A DNA stretch of 64,000 bases from SKLM01 sp964514285 (GCA_964514285.1 CAZEQC010000002.1:58416-122415); one strand, 5' to 3'; shown: positions 32,568-41,683, numbered from the stretch's first letter. Numbers and translations: made by a program. Notes: generated from the letters alone by a model not told the origin.

Positions 32568-35072
32568 TCAGCTCCTCAACGTCGCGCCAAGCCCCTCCTC
32601 CAGATGCTGAACGATGGTTGAGCGGATCTCTGCAACCTCGTGGTCGGTCAGTGTACGATCCGCCGCCTGATACGTGAGCCGATAAGCCAAGCTCTTTTTG
32701 TCGGCCCCCACTTGAGCCCCTCGGTAGACGTCGAACAAGGCGACCGAGCGCAAGAGCGCGCCTCCAGATTGCACAATGAGGTCACGGACGCGACTAGCCG
32801 GAGTCTCCTGGTCGACCACCACAGCCAGGTCCTCGTAGACAGGCGGATGGGTGGAGAGAGGCGTCATCTCTCTTGGAGCCCCCCAATGCTCCAAGAGCGC
32901 GTCCAGCTCGCATTGTAGTGCGCAGACAGGCTGCTCAGGCAGTCCGAATACCTCGCGGGCCAGCGGATGGACCTCGCCCATCACGCCCACGTCTTGACCG
33001 TTGACGCGCACGCGAGCGCAACGACCGGGGTGGAAGGCCGCCTGTTCAGCGGGTTCGAACCTGCCTTCCAGCCCTAATCGGGAAACTAGGGCCTCAACGA
33101 TACCCTTCAGATCGAAGAAGTCCATCCAGGTACGATCTTGATGATCCAGCCAGGACCGCTCCTCGCGGGGGCCCGTGATGACGACACCCAGCCGCCGAGG
33201 CTCCTCAGGCAACATCTCTCCTTCGACAGGCTTATAGACCCGGCCAATCTCGAAGACCGCCACCCGGTCGACAAAGCGCAAATTTCTTCGAGTCACGTCG
33301 AGGAGGGAAGGCAGTAGCGTCTGACGGAGGGTATCCTGCTCCGACGAGAGTGGATTGCGCAGTTGGAGGTAGTCCTCAGGATCTGGCATAGGCTCGCCAG
33401 GGCGAAGCTTAGCCTCGTCCTCAAGACTGACAAGCGAATACGTGATCACCTCATCCAGGCCACAGCCTGTCAGCACATCTCGGACACGCTCTGCGCCCTC
33501 CAGGCGCACGTTCTCCCGCTGTGGGGGAAGCTCATCTCGCATGAGGGTCACGGGAAAGCGATCATATCCCCAGATGCGCCCGACCTCCTCAACGAGATCG
33601 ATCGGCCGGGTGACGTCCCGACGGTGCGATGGCACCGTCACCTCAAGCGACTCCTCCTCCCGACGCTCACTGATCTGGAAAGCCAGCGATCTGAGGATAC
33701 GCTCGACCTCTTCCCGCGGTACTTCAACGCCCAGAATGCGCGCCACGTAGTCTGGATCAAAGTCGATCACACGCTCCGGCTTTCGCCCCGGATAGAGGTC
33801 TCCGATGGTGGGCGCCACCGAACCGCCTGCCAGCTCGGCCATCAAATGAGCCGCCCGTGCGACCGCTTTCGCCGTCAAGTCTGGATCCACCCGACGACCA
33901 AAGCGCTGGCTCGATTCGGTGGTCAGCCCCAGCTCTCGGGAGGTGCGGCGGACATTGAGGTAGTCGAAGTTGGCCGACTCCAGGAGGACATTCGATGTCT
34001 CCTCAGAGACCTCGCTCTCCTCTCCTCCCATCACGCCAGCAACCGCAACCGGCCCGCCGCCATCCGTGATTAACAGCATATCCTCGTCGAAGGTGCGCAT
34101 TTGACCATCAAGGGTTTTCATCTGTTCCCCAGGCTCGGCTCGACGGACGATGATGGCCGGTCTTTCCTCTCCTGGTCTCGGCGTCAGCAACGCATAGTCG
34201 AAGGCGTGAAGCGGCTGGCCCAACTCCAGCATGACATAGTTGGTCACGTCGACGATGTTATTGATCGGACGCACGCCAGCCCGCCGCAAGCGCATCTGCA
34301 TCCAGAAAGGCGACGGTCTAACCTCCACGTCGGCAATGAAAGCGGCTGAGTAGCGAGGGCAGAGATCAGGATCAGCAATGTCCAAAAACAGGAAAGCTGG
34401 ATTGGGTACCAGCTCGGCAGGATGACGATCCATAACTTCAAGCGCATCTCGTTGGAGTGGGACATCCAGCAGCGCCGCTGCCTCCCGGGCGATGCCAATC
34501 ACCGAGTTCAGATGGGCAAAAGGGCCCTTGATGTCGAACGTCAGAATCGCATCGCCCATGTACTCCACCAAGGGCGTGCCGACCGGAGCATCGTCTGGCA
34601 GATAGAGGATGTCGACCTGCTCGTCGGAAAGCCCCAACTCTTTTTCCGAGCAGACCATCGCTCGCGAAGAGATACCCCGGATAGTGACCTCTCGCAGCGT
34701 CATCGTACTTCTGCCCTCCGCGTGCCCATCATAGAGGCGAGAGCCCTCCATAGCGAAGGCGACCTTCAAATGGAGATCGCTCTCCTCCTCGTGCTCCAGC
34801 AAGCTGGGAGCACCGGTGACCACTAACTCAGTCTCGCCACCCCCGTAGTCGACTTCGACGAGGACCAGCCGGTCAGCATTGGGATGGGGCTGCACAGCCA
34901 GGACCTCCCCAACGACGATCCTCTCCGGATCCCAGGGTAGGTCAGCTTGCGGCAAGCCGAGGTAGTCAATCGTCTCCACCTCGAGACCGGCCAAGGTCAG
35001 ACGTTCGGCCAACGCCTCGGCCGGGATATCGATATCGACGTACTCTTTCAGCCAGCTTACAGGTACTTGCAT
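32568..35072 (-). CDS. pheT: Phenylalanyl-tRNA synthetase beta subunit
   Basis: An 834-residue protein with the usual order: N-terminal B1 (MQVPVSWLKEYVDIDIPAEALAERLTLAGLEVE), an OB-fold tRNA-binding region (IVVGEVLAVQPHPNADRLVLVEVDYG), the B3/B4 editing domain (YSAAFIADVEVRPSPFWMQMRLRRAGVRPINNIVDVTNYVMLELGQPLHAFD), B5, the catalytic-like core and a C-terminal FDX-ACB anticodon-binding domain (HPPVYEDLAVVVDQETPAS). It pairs with PheS as an alpha2beta2 enzyme charging tRNA-Phe. Its partner gene lies 3.3 kb upstream in the same direction, separated by two unrelated ORFs. Confidence 0.96.
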   Translation of the reverse strand: MQVPVSWLKEYVDIDIPAEALAERLTLAGLEVETIDYLGLPQADLPWDPERIVVGEVLAVQPHPNADRLVLVEVDYGGGETELVVTGAPSLLEHEEESDLHLKVAFAMEGSRLYDGHAEGRSTMTLREVTIRGISSRAMVCSEKELGLSDEQVDILYLPDDAPVGTPLVEYMGDAILTFDIKGPFAHLNSVIGIAREAAALLDVPLQRDALEVMDRHPAELVPNPAFLFLDIADPDLCPRYSAAFIADVEVRPSPFWMQMRLRRAGVRPINNIVDVTNYVMLELGQPLHAFDYALLTPRPGEERPAIIVRRAEPGEQMKTLDGQMRTFDEDMLLITDGGGPVAVAGVMGGEESEVSEETSNVLLESANFDYLNVRRTSRELGLTTESSQRFGRRVDPDLTAKAVARAAHLMAELAGGSVAPTIGDLYPGRKPERVIDFDPDYVARILGVEVPREEVERILRSLAFQISERREEESLEVTVPSHRRDVTRPIDLVEEVGRIWGYDRFPVTLMRDELPPQRENVRLEGAERVRDVLTGCGLDEVITYSLVSLEDEAKLRPGEPMPDPEDYLQLRNPLSSEQDTLRQTLLPSLLDVTRRNLRFVDRVAVFEIGRVYKPVEGEMLPEEPRRLGVVITGPREERSWLDHQDRTWMDFFDLKGIVEALVSRLGLEGRFEPAEQAAFHPGRCARVRVNGQDVGVMGEVHPLAREVFGLPEQPVCALQCELDALLEHWGAPREMTPLSTHPPVYEDLAVVVDQETPASRVRDLIVQSGGALLRSVALFDVYRGAQVGADKKSLAYRLTYQAADRTLTDHEVAEIRSTIVQHLEEGLGATLRS

Positions 35073-35117
35073 TGCTCATCTCCTCACATAACTAAGTGAT
35101 CAAAAGCGCTCGTTGCA

Positions 35118-35546
35118 TCATCCTCTAGATCGACGTTTCCAAGGACCAAAATAAGGAATCTTCGTGCTCCTACTCAAAGAATCGCCCACGTCAGCCGGGC
35201 TAGTCACAGGTACCCGCCCTTCTTTCTCCGTATACACCCTACCTGGACAGCGCACGGGGTGGACACGGAAGTCTCCTCCCAATGGTAACGCGTATGGGTG
35301 CTGTAGACCTGATCCGCCGAGTCCATCCCCGCAGCGTGGCAGCATGTTGCTCACGGCCACCACCTGACGGTCCTCCGGACTGCTGTCCACAAACTCGAGG
35401 GGATAGCGCGCTGCTACCTGCCCCATGACCCGACGCATCTCCACAGCCACGAAGAGCAGAGCGACCACCCAGGGGGCCGCAGCCAGATACCACCGCCGGT
35501 TTTTACTCAATAGCTTGCTACCGTCTGTCATCGGATATGTGTTCAT
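35118..35546 (-). CDS. Short ORF of unknown function, probable remnant
   Basis: A 142-residue frame between yfhO-like and pheT. Residues about 18-75 look like a real membrane protein start: one hydrophobic segment (WYLAAAPWVVALLFVAVEMRR) then QVAARYPLEFVDSSPEDRQVV, reminiscent of the first loop of Chloroflexi GT39-like proteins. From about residue 70 the composition changes to Gly/Arg/Pro-rich sequence without pattern, as expected after a frameshift or truncation. It starts 4 bases after the YfhO gene stop. It may be the stub of a further glycosyltransferase. Confidence 0.4.
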   Translation of the reverse strand: MNTYPMTDGSKLLSKNRRWYLAAAPWVVALLFVAVEMRRVMGQVAARYPLEFVDSSPEDRQVVAVSNMLPRCGDGLGGSGLQHPYALPLGGDFRVHPVRCPGRVYTEKEGRVPVTSPADVGDSLSRSTKIPYFGPWKRRSRG

Positions 35547-35550
35547 CCAC

Positions 35551-38313
35551 TTACCCGGCTTTCGTGTCGCGCTGGCTTTCCCACCAGGCTGCTACTGACC
35601 CACCCACGAACGTCGCAATCGTCACCGCAAGCCCCACATAGAAGACCCGAGGCGCGAAGCGGAAGACGACCCTGTGGGACCCTCGTGGTACAAAGACACC
35701 ACGCAGCGCATGGTTCACGCGCACCAACTGTGCCGGAGATCCGTCCACGGAGACGTGCCAACCAGGGTAGTAGGTATCACTCAGAACCATAAGCCCTGGG
35801 GCAGCCATCTCGGCTTTCACTTCCACGCTATGAGGCTGATAGTGGGTGACATGAGCGACTGAAGTAGAGCGAAGCGGAGCGTCATCCAGCGCGGCCGCTG
35901 CTTCATTCGACAGCGGCTCCTCCAAGAGAGCCGTCGTCCAAGGATTGACGTCAAAGGAAACCAACCGATCCAAAGCTCTCTGAGCCGAGACGACCTCGGT
36001 GTCGTGCACCACGTAGGCCCGTGGCAGGACGTTAGGGTTCTCGTAGATCCACACCCCCTGACGAATATCAGCCAACTGGAGCTGGGTGCTGTAGGCGGTG
36101 AACGCAGGCTCTCCTCCAGCTTCGCCGACGCGCAGCCCCACACCCTCTTCTCGCTCAGGAATCTTCAGGCTCCACACGAACTCCTGACCAGCTGAATCGG
36201 CCACAGGGGCGAAGAAGAAGGAGTAGGCACCATTTTGCGGCAGGTCCTCGCGGGCCACCGTGATGTCGGCCACCAAGCGCCCGCCCGCTTGCTCCTGCCA
36301 AAGAAGAAACCGCACTGAGTCTGGTGGAGCATCCTCCGTAAGCGCGAACGGGACGTCCACCCGGTTGAGACCTGGGTGACGGGCATCGAAGCGCGCCGTA
36401 AGGCGCTCCCCGGGCATCAAAGGCAGTCCCGCACTCTCGGTCGGCTCACGTTTGACCTCGACTGAGGTCAACTGTCCGTCCAGCGGATGGGTCGACAGGA
36501 CATACTTGACGTTCAGCAAGCTGAAGAGCGGATCGAAGTTACTGTTGACCAACATGTTCCTGTTGGGCCGCATCCACCAGACAGCGACCTCGTCATCGAT
36601 GGCCTTGACGAGCTCCCGATATCGTTCTACCATCAGCGATGAATACCCTCCTGTCTCCGATAGGCCGAAGACAGAGAGGACGTTCGGGCCGAAGATCACC
36701 CTGTCTGTCTGTAGAGGTAAGACACGGAACGGGGTCGCTTCTTCCCTGAGCAGGCCAGTCACCTCGTTCTCCGGATAGAGGATCTCCAGCGAATTGACTG
36801 GATTGAAGGGCATTCCCCACCAGAAAAGGTCCACCACCAGAAGACCGATCAGAAGCGTCGCCGTCAAGTTTGGCCTCCAACGCATCAACAACAGACAAGC
36901 GACGCTGGCGCCCCAGATCAGCGCGGTGCGCCATACAGAGGGGAGGATATCGGGCCAACGAGCCGTGACCTCCGCCCATCGGCTCAAAGCAACCAGCGCC
37001 GTAAAGCCGACAAGGAGCGCCAAAGCGGTAGCCAGCGCCTCCCAGAGGACATCCTGTCCTTGACGTATCGCGCGCAGTAGAGCATCCAGCCCCAAGGCGG
37101 CGGCAACACCGCCGAAAAAAGGGACGTACGCCGACAGGCTGATCAGCCGAAAATAGCGAATCGGAGGCAGCCAAGCTAACAGATAGGCCAGCGGACTGCC
37201 GAGAGCGAGGAGTAGAACGATGACTTGCATAACGGGGAAGAACTCCCCGAGGAAGAAGCTTCCCGGAGAGCCCTTCCTAGAGGCGTGCTTCCTCCCGGAC
37301 CGACGCCCCCAAACGATCGCAGCCAGCGCCAGGGGGAGGGCGAACGCTCCATAGTAGACGGTCACCTCGGCGTAGTTCTTCGCGCCCCAGTAGGGCGCAC
37401 GAACCGGGTTGCCGAAGAAGTCTGGCATCCATAGGGTGATGACGTGTTGCAGCGGCCACCCCCCAGCCAGGAACCTCGACACGTCCATAACCCCTCGATG
37501 ACTGAATTGAGCAAGTTGATAGGTGGGCAGCAGCTGGACCGCTCCCACGCCAACCCCGACCGATCCGACCAGGGATGCCATCATCAGAGGCCGCCACACC
37601 AGGCGACGCCGCTTCCAGGAAGCCGAGATGGCTCCGAAGAGAGCATACGCCGCCAGAGCCAGCCCGTTTCCGAGGGCGAATTGGGTGTGCCCACCCAGAA
37701 TAGAGAGTCCGTACAGGCCGCCGGCCACAAGGCCAGGCCAGAGGCGACGGCGACGCAGCGCCAGTTCATAGAAGAGGAAGACAGCGGGCAACCAAGCCAG
37801 GGTGCTGAGTCGATGCGGGTTCTCGAGCCAGACCACGGCGTTGCCGTTCAGCATCCAAGCCACGGCCCCAAAGAACGCGGCGTGACGTTGAAGGCCCACG
37901 ACGCGCAAAAAGGCGAATAAGGCGACGCCCGTCAGCGCGAGGTGGAACCAAGCCAGCACGGGCAAGGCCCTGGCAGCGGATAAGACGATGGCTGCCAAGG
38001 CGTTGGGAGGATAAAACGTTTGAGCAGCTGTGTCGCCTATGACGGGATGCCCACTGAAGATATAGGGATTCCAGAGAGGGTAGATTCCCCGCTCGAGGGA
38101 GGCCGTGAAGAAGTGGCGCCGCGGATAGAATGTGTAGAAGGGATCGCTGAGCAGCAGGTTCTGGGCCTGCTGAGTCACCTGTTTGTGCCAGGGAGCGATT
38201 CCTCCCTCCAGCCCTAGAGGCAGCAGCGTGTACCCGGGACGCAGGGCCGGTGCCAGGAAAAGCGTGACCAGCAACACAATACCCAAGGCACAAAGGCTAT
38301 CACCTCGCTTCAC
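35551..38313 (-). CDS. YfhO-family large multipass membrane protein
   Basis: A 920-residue protein with about 12-14 hydrophobic segments in the first 500 residues and a large extracytoplasmic C-terminal region. The first loop reads PFYTFYPRRHFFTASLERGIYPLWNPYIFSGHPVIGD with TFYPPNALAA, the YfhO/GT-C hallmark (D/Y-rich, 'G.yPLWNP'). YfhO-type proteins are implicated in polyprenol-linked sugar transfer to lipoteichoic acid or other envelope glycans. The C-terminal part ends VLSDTYYPGWHVSVDGSPAQLVRVNHALRGVFVP, also typical. It sits between pheS and pheT, and is probably cotranscribed with them from the T-box promoter. Confidence 0.88.
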   Translation of the reverse strand: MKRGDSLCALGIVLLVTLFLAPALRPGYTLLPLGLEGGIAPWHKQVTQQAQNLLLSDPFYTFYPRRHFFTASLERGIYPLWNPYIFSGHPVIGDTAAQTFYPPNALAAIVLSAARALPVLAWFHLALTGVALFAFLRVVGLQRHAAFFGAVAWMLNGNAVVWLENPHRLSTLAWLPAVFLFYELALRRRRLWPGLVAGGLYGLSILGGHTQFALGNGLALAAYALFGAISASWKRRRLVWRPLMMASLVGSVGVGVGAVQLLPTYQLAQFSHRGVMDVSRFLAGGWPLQHVITLWMPDFFGNPVRAPYWGAKNYAEVTVYYGAFALPLALAAIVWGRRSGRKHASRKGSPGSFFLGEFFPVMQVIVLLLALGSPLAYLLAWLPPIRYFRLISLSAYVPFFGGVAAALGLDALLRAIRQGQDVLWEALATALALLVGFTALVALSRWAEVTARWPDILPSVWRTALIWGASVACLLLMRWRPNLTATLLIGLLVVDLFWWGMPFNPVNSLEILYPENEVTGLLREEATPFRVLPLQTDRVIFGPNVLSVFGLSETGGYSSLMVERYRELVKAIDDEVAVWWMRPNRNMLVNSNFDPLFSLLNVKYVLSTHPLDGQLTSVEVKREPTESAGLPLMPGERLTARFDARHPGLNRVDVPFALTEDAPPDSVRFLLWQEQAGGRLVADITVAREDLPQNGAYSFFFAPVADSAGQEFVWSLKIPEREEGVGLRVGEAGGEPAFTAYSTQLQLADIRQGVWIYENPNVLPRAYVVHDTEVVSAQRALDRLVSFDVNPWTTALLEEPLSNEAAAALDDAPLRSTSVAHVTHYQPHSVEVKAEMAAPGLMVLSDTYYPGWHVSVDGSPAQLVRVNHALRGVFVPRGSHRVVFRFAPRVFYVGLAVTIATFVGGSVAAWWESQRDTKAG

Positions 38314-38340
38314 AGCGTCCTCCGTATGACCTAACGGATC

Positions 38341-39387
38341 CTAGAACTGCCGCAGGAAGCGCAGGTCGTTGCCGTGGAACAGGCGGATGTCGTCGATGCC
38401 GTGCTTGAGCATGGCCGGACGCTCGACGCCCGGACCGAAGGCGAAGCCGCTCCACTCATTGGGGTCATAGCCACCGTTCTCCAGCACCACCGGATGCACC
38501 ATGCCAGCTCCGGCGATCTCCAGCCAGCCGCTGTACTTGCAGACGCGGCACCCTCTTCCCTCGCAGAGGATGCAGTCGATGTCAGCCTCAATGGAGGGCT
38601 CGGTGAACGGAAAGTAGGAACCGCGGATGCGAATGCGGCGCTCACCGCCGTAGAACCGCCGGGCGAACTCCTTCAGCGTGCCGATCAGATCGGCCATGGT
38701 GATGTTGTGGCCGACGGCCAGTCCCTCCACCTGATAGAACTGGTGCTCGGAGCGAGCTGTCACCTGCTCGTAGCGATAGCATTTGCCCGGCAGAATCACC
38801 CGAATGGGATCGGGATGGTACTCGCGCATAGCCCGAATCTGGCCAGGGGAGGTGTGCGTTCGAAGCACCACACCCTCGTCGACCCAGAAGGTGTCCCACA
38901 TATCGCGGGCCGGATGGTGAGGCGGCATATTCAACAAACCGAAGTTCAGCTCATCGGTCTCCACCTCTGGCGCCTCATACACCTGGAAGCCCATATCCCC
39001 GAAGATATCGTAGATGCGGCGCAACGTCTGCGTCGTGATGTGAAGGTGCCCGGGCCCCACAGGTCGCCCGGGAAGGGTGACGTCAATAGCGCTCTCTCCG
39101 AGCTCCCGCTCCATCTCCTCCCGCTCCAGCCGCTCGGCCCGGGCCTCGTAGGCCTGCTCCATCGTCTGTTTGGCCTCGTTGGCCGCTCGCCCAAAGGCCG
39201 GTCGATCCTCAGGAGGAAGGCTCCCGACCGAGCGCAGCATCTGGGTGAGAGCGCCCTTCTTACCCAAATAGCGTTTATGCCAGGCCTCAAGCTCCTGAGC
39301 GTCCTGAACCTCCTGCAGAGAGGAACGAGCTTCTTCCTTAACACGCTTCAACTGATCCAACATACATTCACTCCTCCGTTCAATCAC
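38341..39387 (-). CDS. pheS: Phenylalanyl-tRNA synthetase alpha subunit
   Basis: A 348-residue class II synthetase. An N-terminal coiled coil (LDQLKRVKEEARSSLQEVQDAQELEAWHKRYLGKKG) is followed by the catalytic core: LPGRPVGPGHLHITTQTLRRIYDIFGDMGF, LNMPPHHPARDMWDTFWV (motif 2 region), VLRTHTSPGQIRAM and the motif 3 block GFAFGPGVERPAMLKHGIDDIR. It adenylates phenylalanine. The gene has a T-box leader about 110 bases upstream. Its stop is 27 bases before the YfhO-like gene rather than pheT. Confidence 0.96.
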   Translation of the reverse strand: MIERRSECMLDQLKRVKEEARSSLQEVQDAQELEAWHKRYLGKKGALTQMLRSVGSLPPEDRPAFGRAANEAKQTMEQAYEARAERLEREEMERELGESAIDVTLPGRPVGPGHLHITTQTLRRIYDIFGDMGFQVYEAPEVETDELNFGLLNMPPHHPARDMWDTFWVDEGVVLRTHTSPGQIRAMREYHPDPIRVILPGKCYRYEQVTARSEHQFYQVEGLAVGHNITMADLIGTLKEFARRFYGGERRIRIRGSYFPFTEPSIEADIDCILCEGRGCRVCKYSGWLEIAGAGMVHPVVLENGGYDPNEWSGFAFGPGVERPAMLKHGIDDIRLFHGNDLRFLRQF

Positions 39388-39495
39388 GTCTTATGCAACG
39401 GTGGACCTTCCCACCGACTTCCAAGGTTGTGGCTGGACAGGAGACCAGCCACGACGCCTCCAGTCACATCCCTTCCAGCCACAGCTTCGCTATGA

Positions 39496-39529
39496 CAACA
39501 AAAAGCTCTCGCCCCAAAGGGACGAGAGC
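39496..39529 (-). terminator. Intrinsic terminator of the T-box
   Basis: On the minus strand GCTCTCGTCCC, a 3-base loop and GGGGCGAGAGC (39529-39505; one G-U pair) are followed by TTTTTGTTG. The 5' side lies right after the T-box sequence, as required for mutually exclusive antiterminator pairing. Confidence 0.88.
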
Positions 39530-39805
39530 GCAATTCTCCCGCGGTACCACCCTGCTTGACCCTGATCTGGGCCCGCTCCAACCACCAACAGCGCCGTCAG
39601 GCGCGATCGGCCGTCCCTATAACGCTGGACCTGCGGAGCGAGCTACTTGCATCTGTGTGCGGGGGTGTCCCGCACCTAGCCGTTCACCCGTCAGCTCAGG
39701 AGCGAACTTCAGCAGCATGCTGCCAAGCAGGGCTCCCAGTCTGCGGCCCTGCCTCCCTGGAGGCTTTCCGCTGCCTACTTTTCTCCGTCGCAGCCTTTGC
39801 TCATT
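39496..39805 (-). promoter_or_regulatory. T-box riboswitch (tRNA-Phe specific) upstream of pheS
   Basis: On the minus strand the T-box sequence AGGGTGGTACCGCGG runs from 39553 to 39539; its TGGT pairs with the free ACCA end of uncharged tRNA. Further upstream is Stem I, with a GA-motif-like AGTAGG segment near 39780. The specifier loop region reads GAAGTTCGCTCCTGAG, placing the UUC codon for Phe at 39706-39704. An intrinsic terminator follows. Uncharged tRNA-Phe should stabilise the antiterminator and switch on pheS and the genes behind it. The specifier is inferred by motif alignment; the full structure was not folded. Confidence 0.85.
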
Positions 39806-39833
39806 ATCTCGTTGTTTGAAAAGCCGGTTATTC

Positions 39834-39909
39834 TCGGCAGAACCGCCTACGCTTGGCAGAACCGACTACGCTTGGCAAAACCGATCATGTCCGGCGAAAC
39901 CGATTATGC
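39834..39909. repeat. Four imperfect 19-bp tandem repeats overlapping the pheS promoter
   Basis: Units at 39834-39852, 39853-39871, 39872-39890 and 39891-39909 follow the pattern (T/C)(C/T)GGC(A/G)(G/A)AACCG...TA(C/T)GC. The unit nearest the -35 box contains the CATAAT -10 hexamer; the other three hold degenerate versions (CATGAT, CGTAGT, CGTAGG on the minus strand). They lie between the start site and Stem I of the T-box. Confidence 0.8.
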
Positions 39910-39931
39910 CCCAGAAACAGCCCTTTGTCAA
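39903..39931 (-). promoter_or_regulatory. Promoter of the T-box/pheS operon
   Basis: TTGACA (39931-39926), 17 bases, CATAAT (39908-39903). The -35 box overlaps the stop codon of the upstream RNA methyltransferase gene. The leader to pheS is about 510 bases. Confidence 0.8.
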
Positions 39932-40719
39932 GCTGTGTCCCACGCGGGACCTCGCTGGCGCACGACTTCGAAGAGGATAACGGTGGCCGCGACCGCTGCA
40001 TTAAGGGACTCGACGACCGGACGAATGGGGATCGAGACACGTCCCTGGGCCAGAGAACGAGCGCTCTCTCCAGCACCGTGGGCCTCACTCCCTACGACTA
40101 ATGCTACCGGTCGCGTCCAATCCACCTCGGTGTAGCGGATGGCGCCAGCGGCAGCGGCCAACCAGACCTGGCACCCGGAGACCACTTCAGCGATAGCATC
40201 CCATTCCGCGTCGCGAATGGGAAGCCAGAGGTGAGCCCCCATAGCCGATCGGACGACCTTCGGGTTGCTGAAGTCAACGGTGCCTGGGGCCAGGAGGACT
40301 TGCTCCACGCCGGCAGCGAGCGCCGTTCGCAGGAGCGTACCGAGGTTGCCCGGATCGCGAAGGCGATCAGCAATTAACACGAACGTGGCAGGATCCGGCG
40401 AAGTAATCTCTGGGAACGGGATCACGGCCAAGATGCCCTGTGGCGTCACCGTGTCTGAACAGTGCTCCATCACCGATTCACTGACCAGGGTGCAAGGAGC
40501 GCCGAGCGCGCGAAGCGTCACCAACAAGGCCTTCCCCCGGCCCTCATTGGCGAGCGCCTCCGTGTAGAAGACCAACGTGGGCACGAGGCTGGCACGCACG
40601 ATCTCCTCAACCAAACGCACACCCTCCAGGACGAGGCGCCGCTCGTCGTGGCGAATGCGCTTCTGGTTCTGGAGCTTGCGGATGTACTTGACGCTATCGT
40701 TGGCTGTGCTGGTGATCAT
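39928..40719 (-). CDS. TrmH/SpoU-family RNA 2'-O-methyltransferase
   Basis: A 263-residue protein from ATG 40719 (MITSTANDSVKYIRKLQNQKRIRHDERRLVLEG), the usual start of this family; the longer GTG-initiated frame overlaps the upstream gene. An N-terminal L30e-like substrate-binding domain is followed by the knotted SPOUT domain: RLRDPGNLGTLLRTALAAGV (motif 1), VALVVGSEAHG (motif 2) and IPIRPVVESLNAAVAATVILFE (motif 3). It probably methylates 23S rRNA ribose (RlmB/TsnR-like); the exact target is unknown. It overlaps the membrane protein gene by 26 bases. Confidence 0.9.
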   Translation of the reverse strand: MITSTANDSVKYIRKLQNQKRIRHDERRLVLEGVRLVEEIVRASLVPTLVFYTEALANEGRGKALLVTLRALGAPCTLVSESVMEHCSDTVTPQGILAVIPFPEITSPDPATFVLIADRLRDPGNLGTLLRTALAAGVEQVLLAPGTVDFSNPKVVRSAMGAHLWLPIRDAEWDAIAEVVSGCQVWLAAAAGAIRYTEVDWTRPVALVVGSEAHGAGESARSLAQGRVSIPIRPVVESLNAAVAATVILFEVVRQRGPAWDTA

Positions 40720-41683
40720 CTCGTTGAGAACGCTGCGTCGAGAGGCGCGGTCGTCGACCACGCAGTCTTTCTACGGCGTAGACAAGCCCTCCTACCAGAC
40801 CCGTTCCAAGGGTGACACCGTTGAGGGCCAGCCCAAGCGCCACCGCGACGCTCTTGTCCGCACCCAGGGGGGTGAAGAGCGCCGTGCTCACAGCCTCTCG
40901 CACGCCCCACCCACCAATGGAGGGGATCAGCCCGGAGACGGAGAGAATGGGCGTAGTGGCGAAGAAGTAGCCCAAACCGATGCCAATCCCAACGGCCCGA
41001 CCACAGAGCCAGTTGATGAGGATGTTGACCAGGTTGAACCCTACCGAAACCAGGAGAGCCCGGGAAACGACCGGCCAACCGCACCCGGTCACCGCAGCGT
41101 AGATCTGTGCCAAGGCGCCCTGACCGGAGAGGGAAAGGGGATTCGGCAGCCACCGCGTCACCCGACGGAGCAACCGACCTTCCAGGATCAGCGCCCCCAG
41201 GATCAAGCCGACGCCTGTCACGCCGAGGAGGAGGAACACCAGCCAGACCTCCATCTGGGCCGCGACGAAGGGTAGAGCCGCAAGCCCCATGACGAGCAAG
41301 ACCAGCAGACCCGTCATCCGGTCGAGAAGGACAGTCCCCACGGCAGCCGATGCATCGGTATCATCCGTCAGCTCGACCGCTCGCATCACGTCACCGCCGA
41401 ATTGGGTGGGCAAGAAGCTGCTGAAGAACTGGCCGACGAAGTAGAGACGAACCAAGCGACCAAAAGGGATCCTCAAATCGAGGCCTTGCAACAGGACGAT
41501 CCAGCGGCAGGCACGGATCACCAGGCTAATCACAAAGAGCAAAAAGGCTGCCAAGAGGTAGGACAGATCGGCCTGACGGACCACGTCGAGTGTCTCATCG
41601 GGGCTGACCACCCTCCAAAAGAGAAAGGCCAGGGCCCCTATGCTGATCACGATACGCAGCACGTTTACCCAACGTTTCTTCAT
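40694..41683 (-). CDS. Lysylphosphatidylglycerol synthase/flippase-like integral membrane protein (UPF0104)
   Basis: A 329-residue protein from ATG 41683 with about eight membrane spans. FVGQFFSSFLPTQFGGDVMRAVEL and the SGLIPSIGGWGVREA block are the conserved motifs of the AglD/UPF0104 family (lysylphosphatidylglycerol synthase transmembrane region). Members without a soluble synthase domain are thought to move lipids or lipid-linked sugars across the membrane. No C-terminal synthase domain is present. The nearby glycosyltransferase block makes a role in envelope glycan assembly plausible. Its end overlaps the methyltransferase gene. Confidence 0.85.
   Translation of the reverse strand: MKKRWVNVLRIVISIGALAFLFWRVVSPDETLDVVRQADLSYLLAAFLLFVISLVIRACRWIVLLQGLDLRIPFGRLVRLYFVGQFFSSFLPTQFGGDVMRAVELTDDTDASAAVGTVLLDRMTGLLVLLVMGLAALPFVAAQMEVWLVFLLLGVTGVGLILGALILEGRLLRRVTRWLPNPLSLSGQGALAQIYAAVTGCGWPVVSRALLVSVGFNLVNILINWLCGRAVGIGIGLGYFFATTPILSVSGLIPSIGGWGVREAVSTALFTPLGADKSVAVALGLALNGVTLGTGLVGGLVYAVERLRGRRPRLSTQRSQRDDHQHSQR

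Noticed and set aside
39834..39909. Possible CRISPR array or phage attachment site
   Set aside because: Units of 19 bp without spacers, imperfect and overlapping a promoter; no integrase or cas gene nearby.
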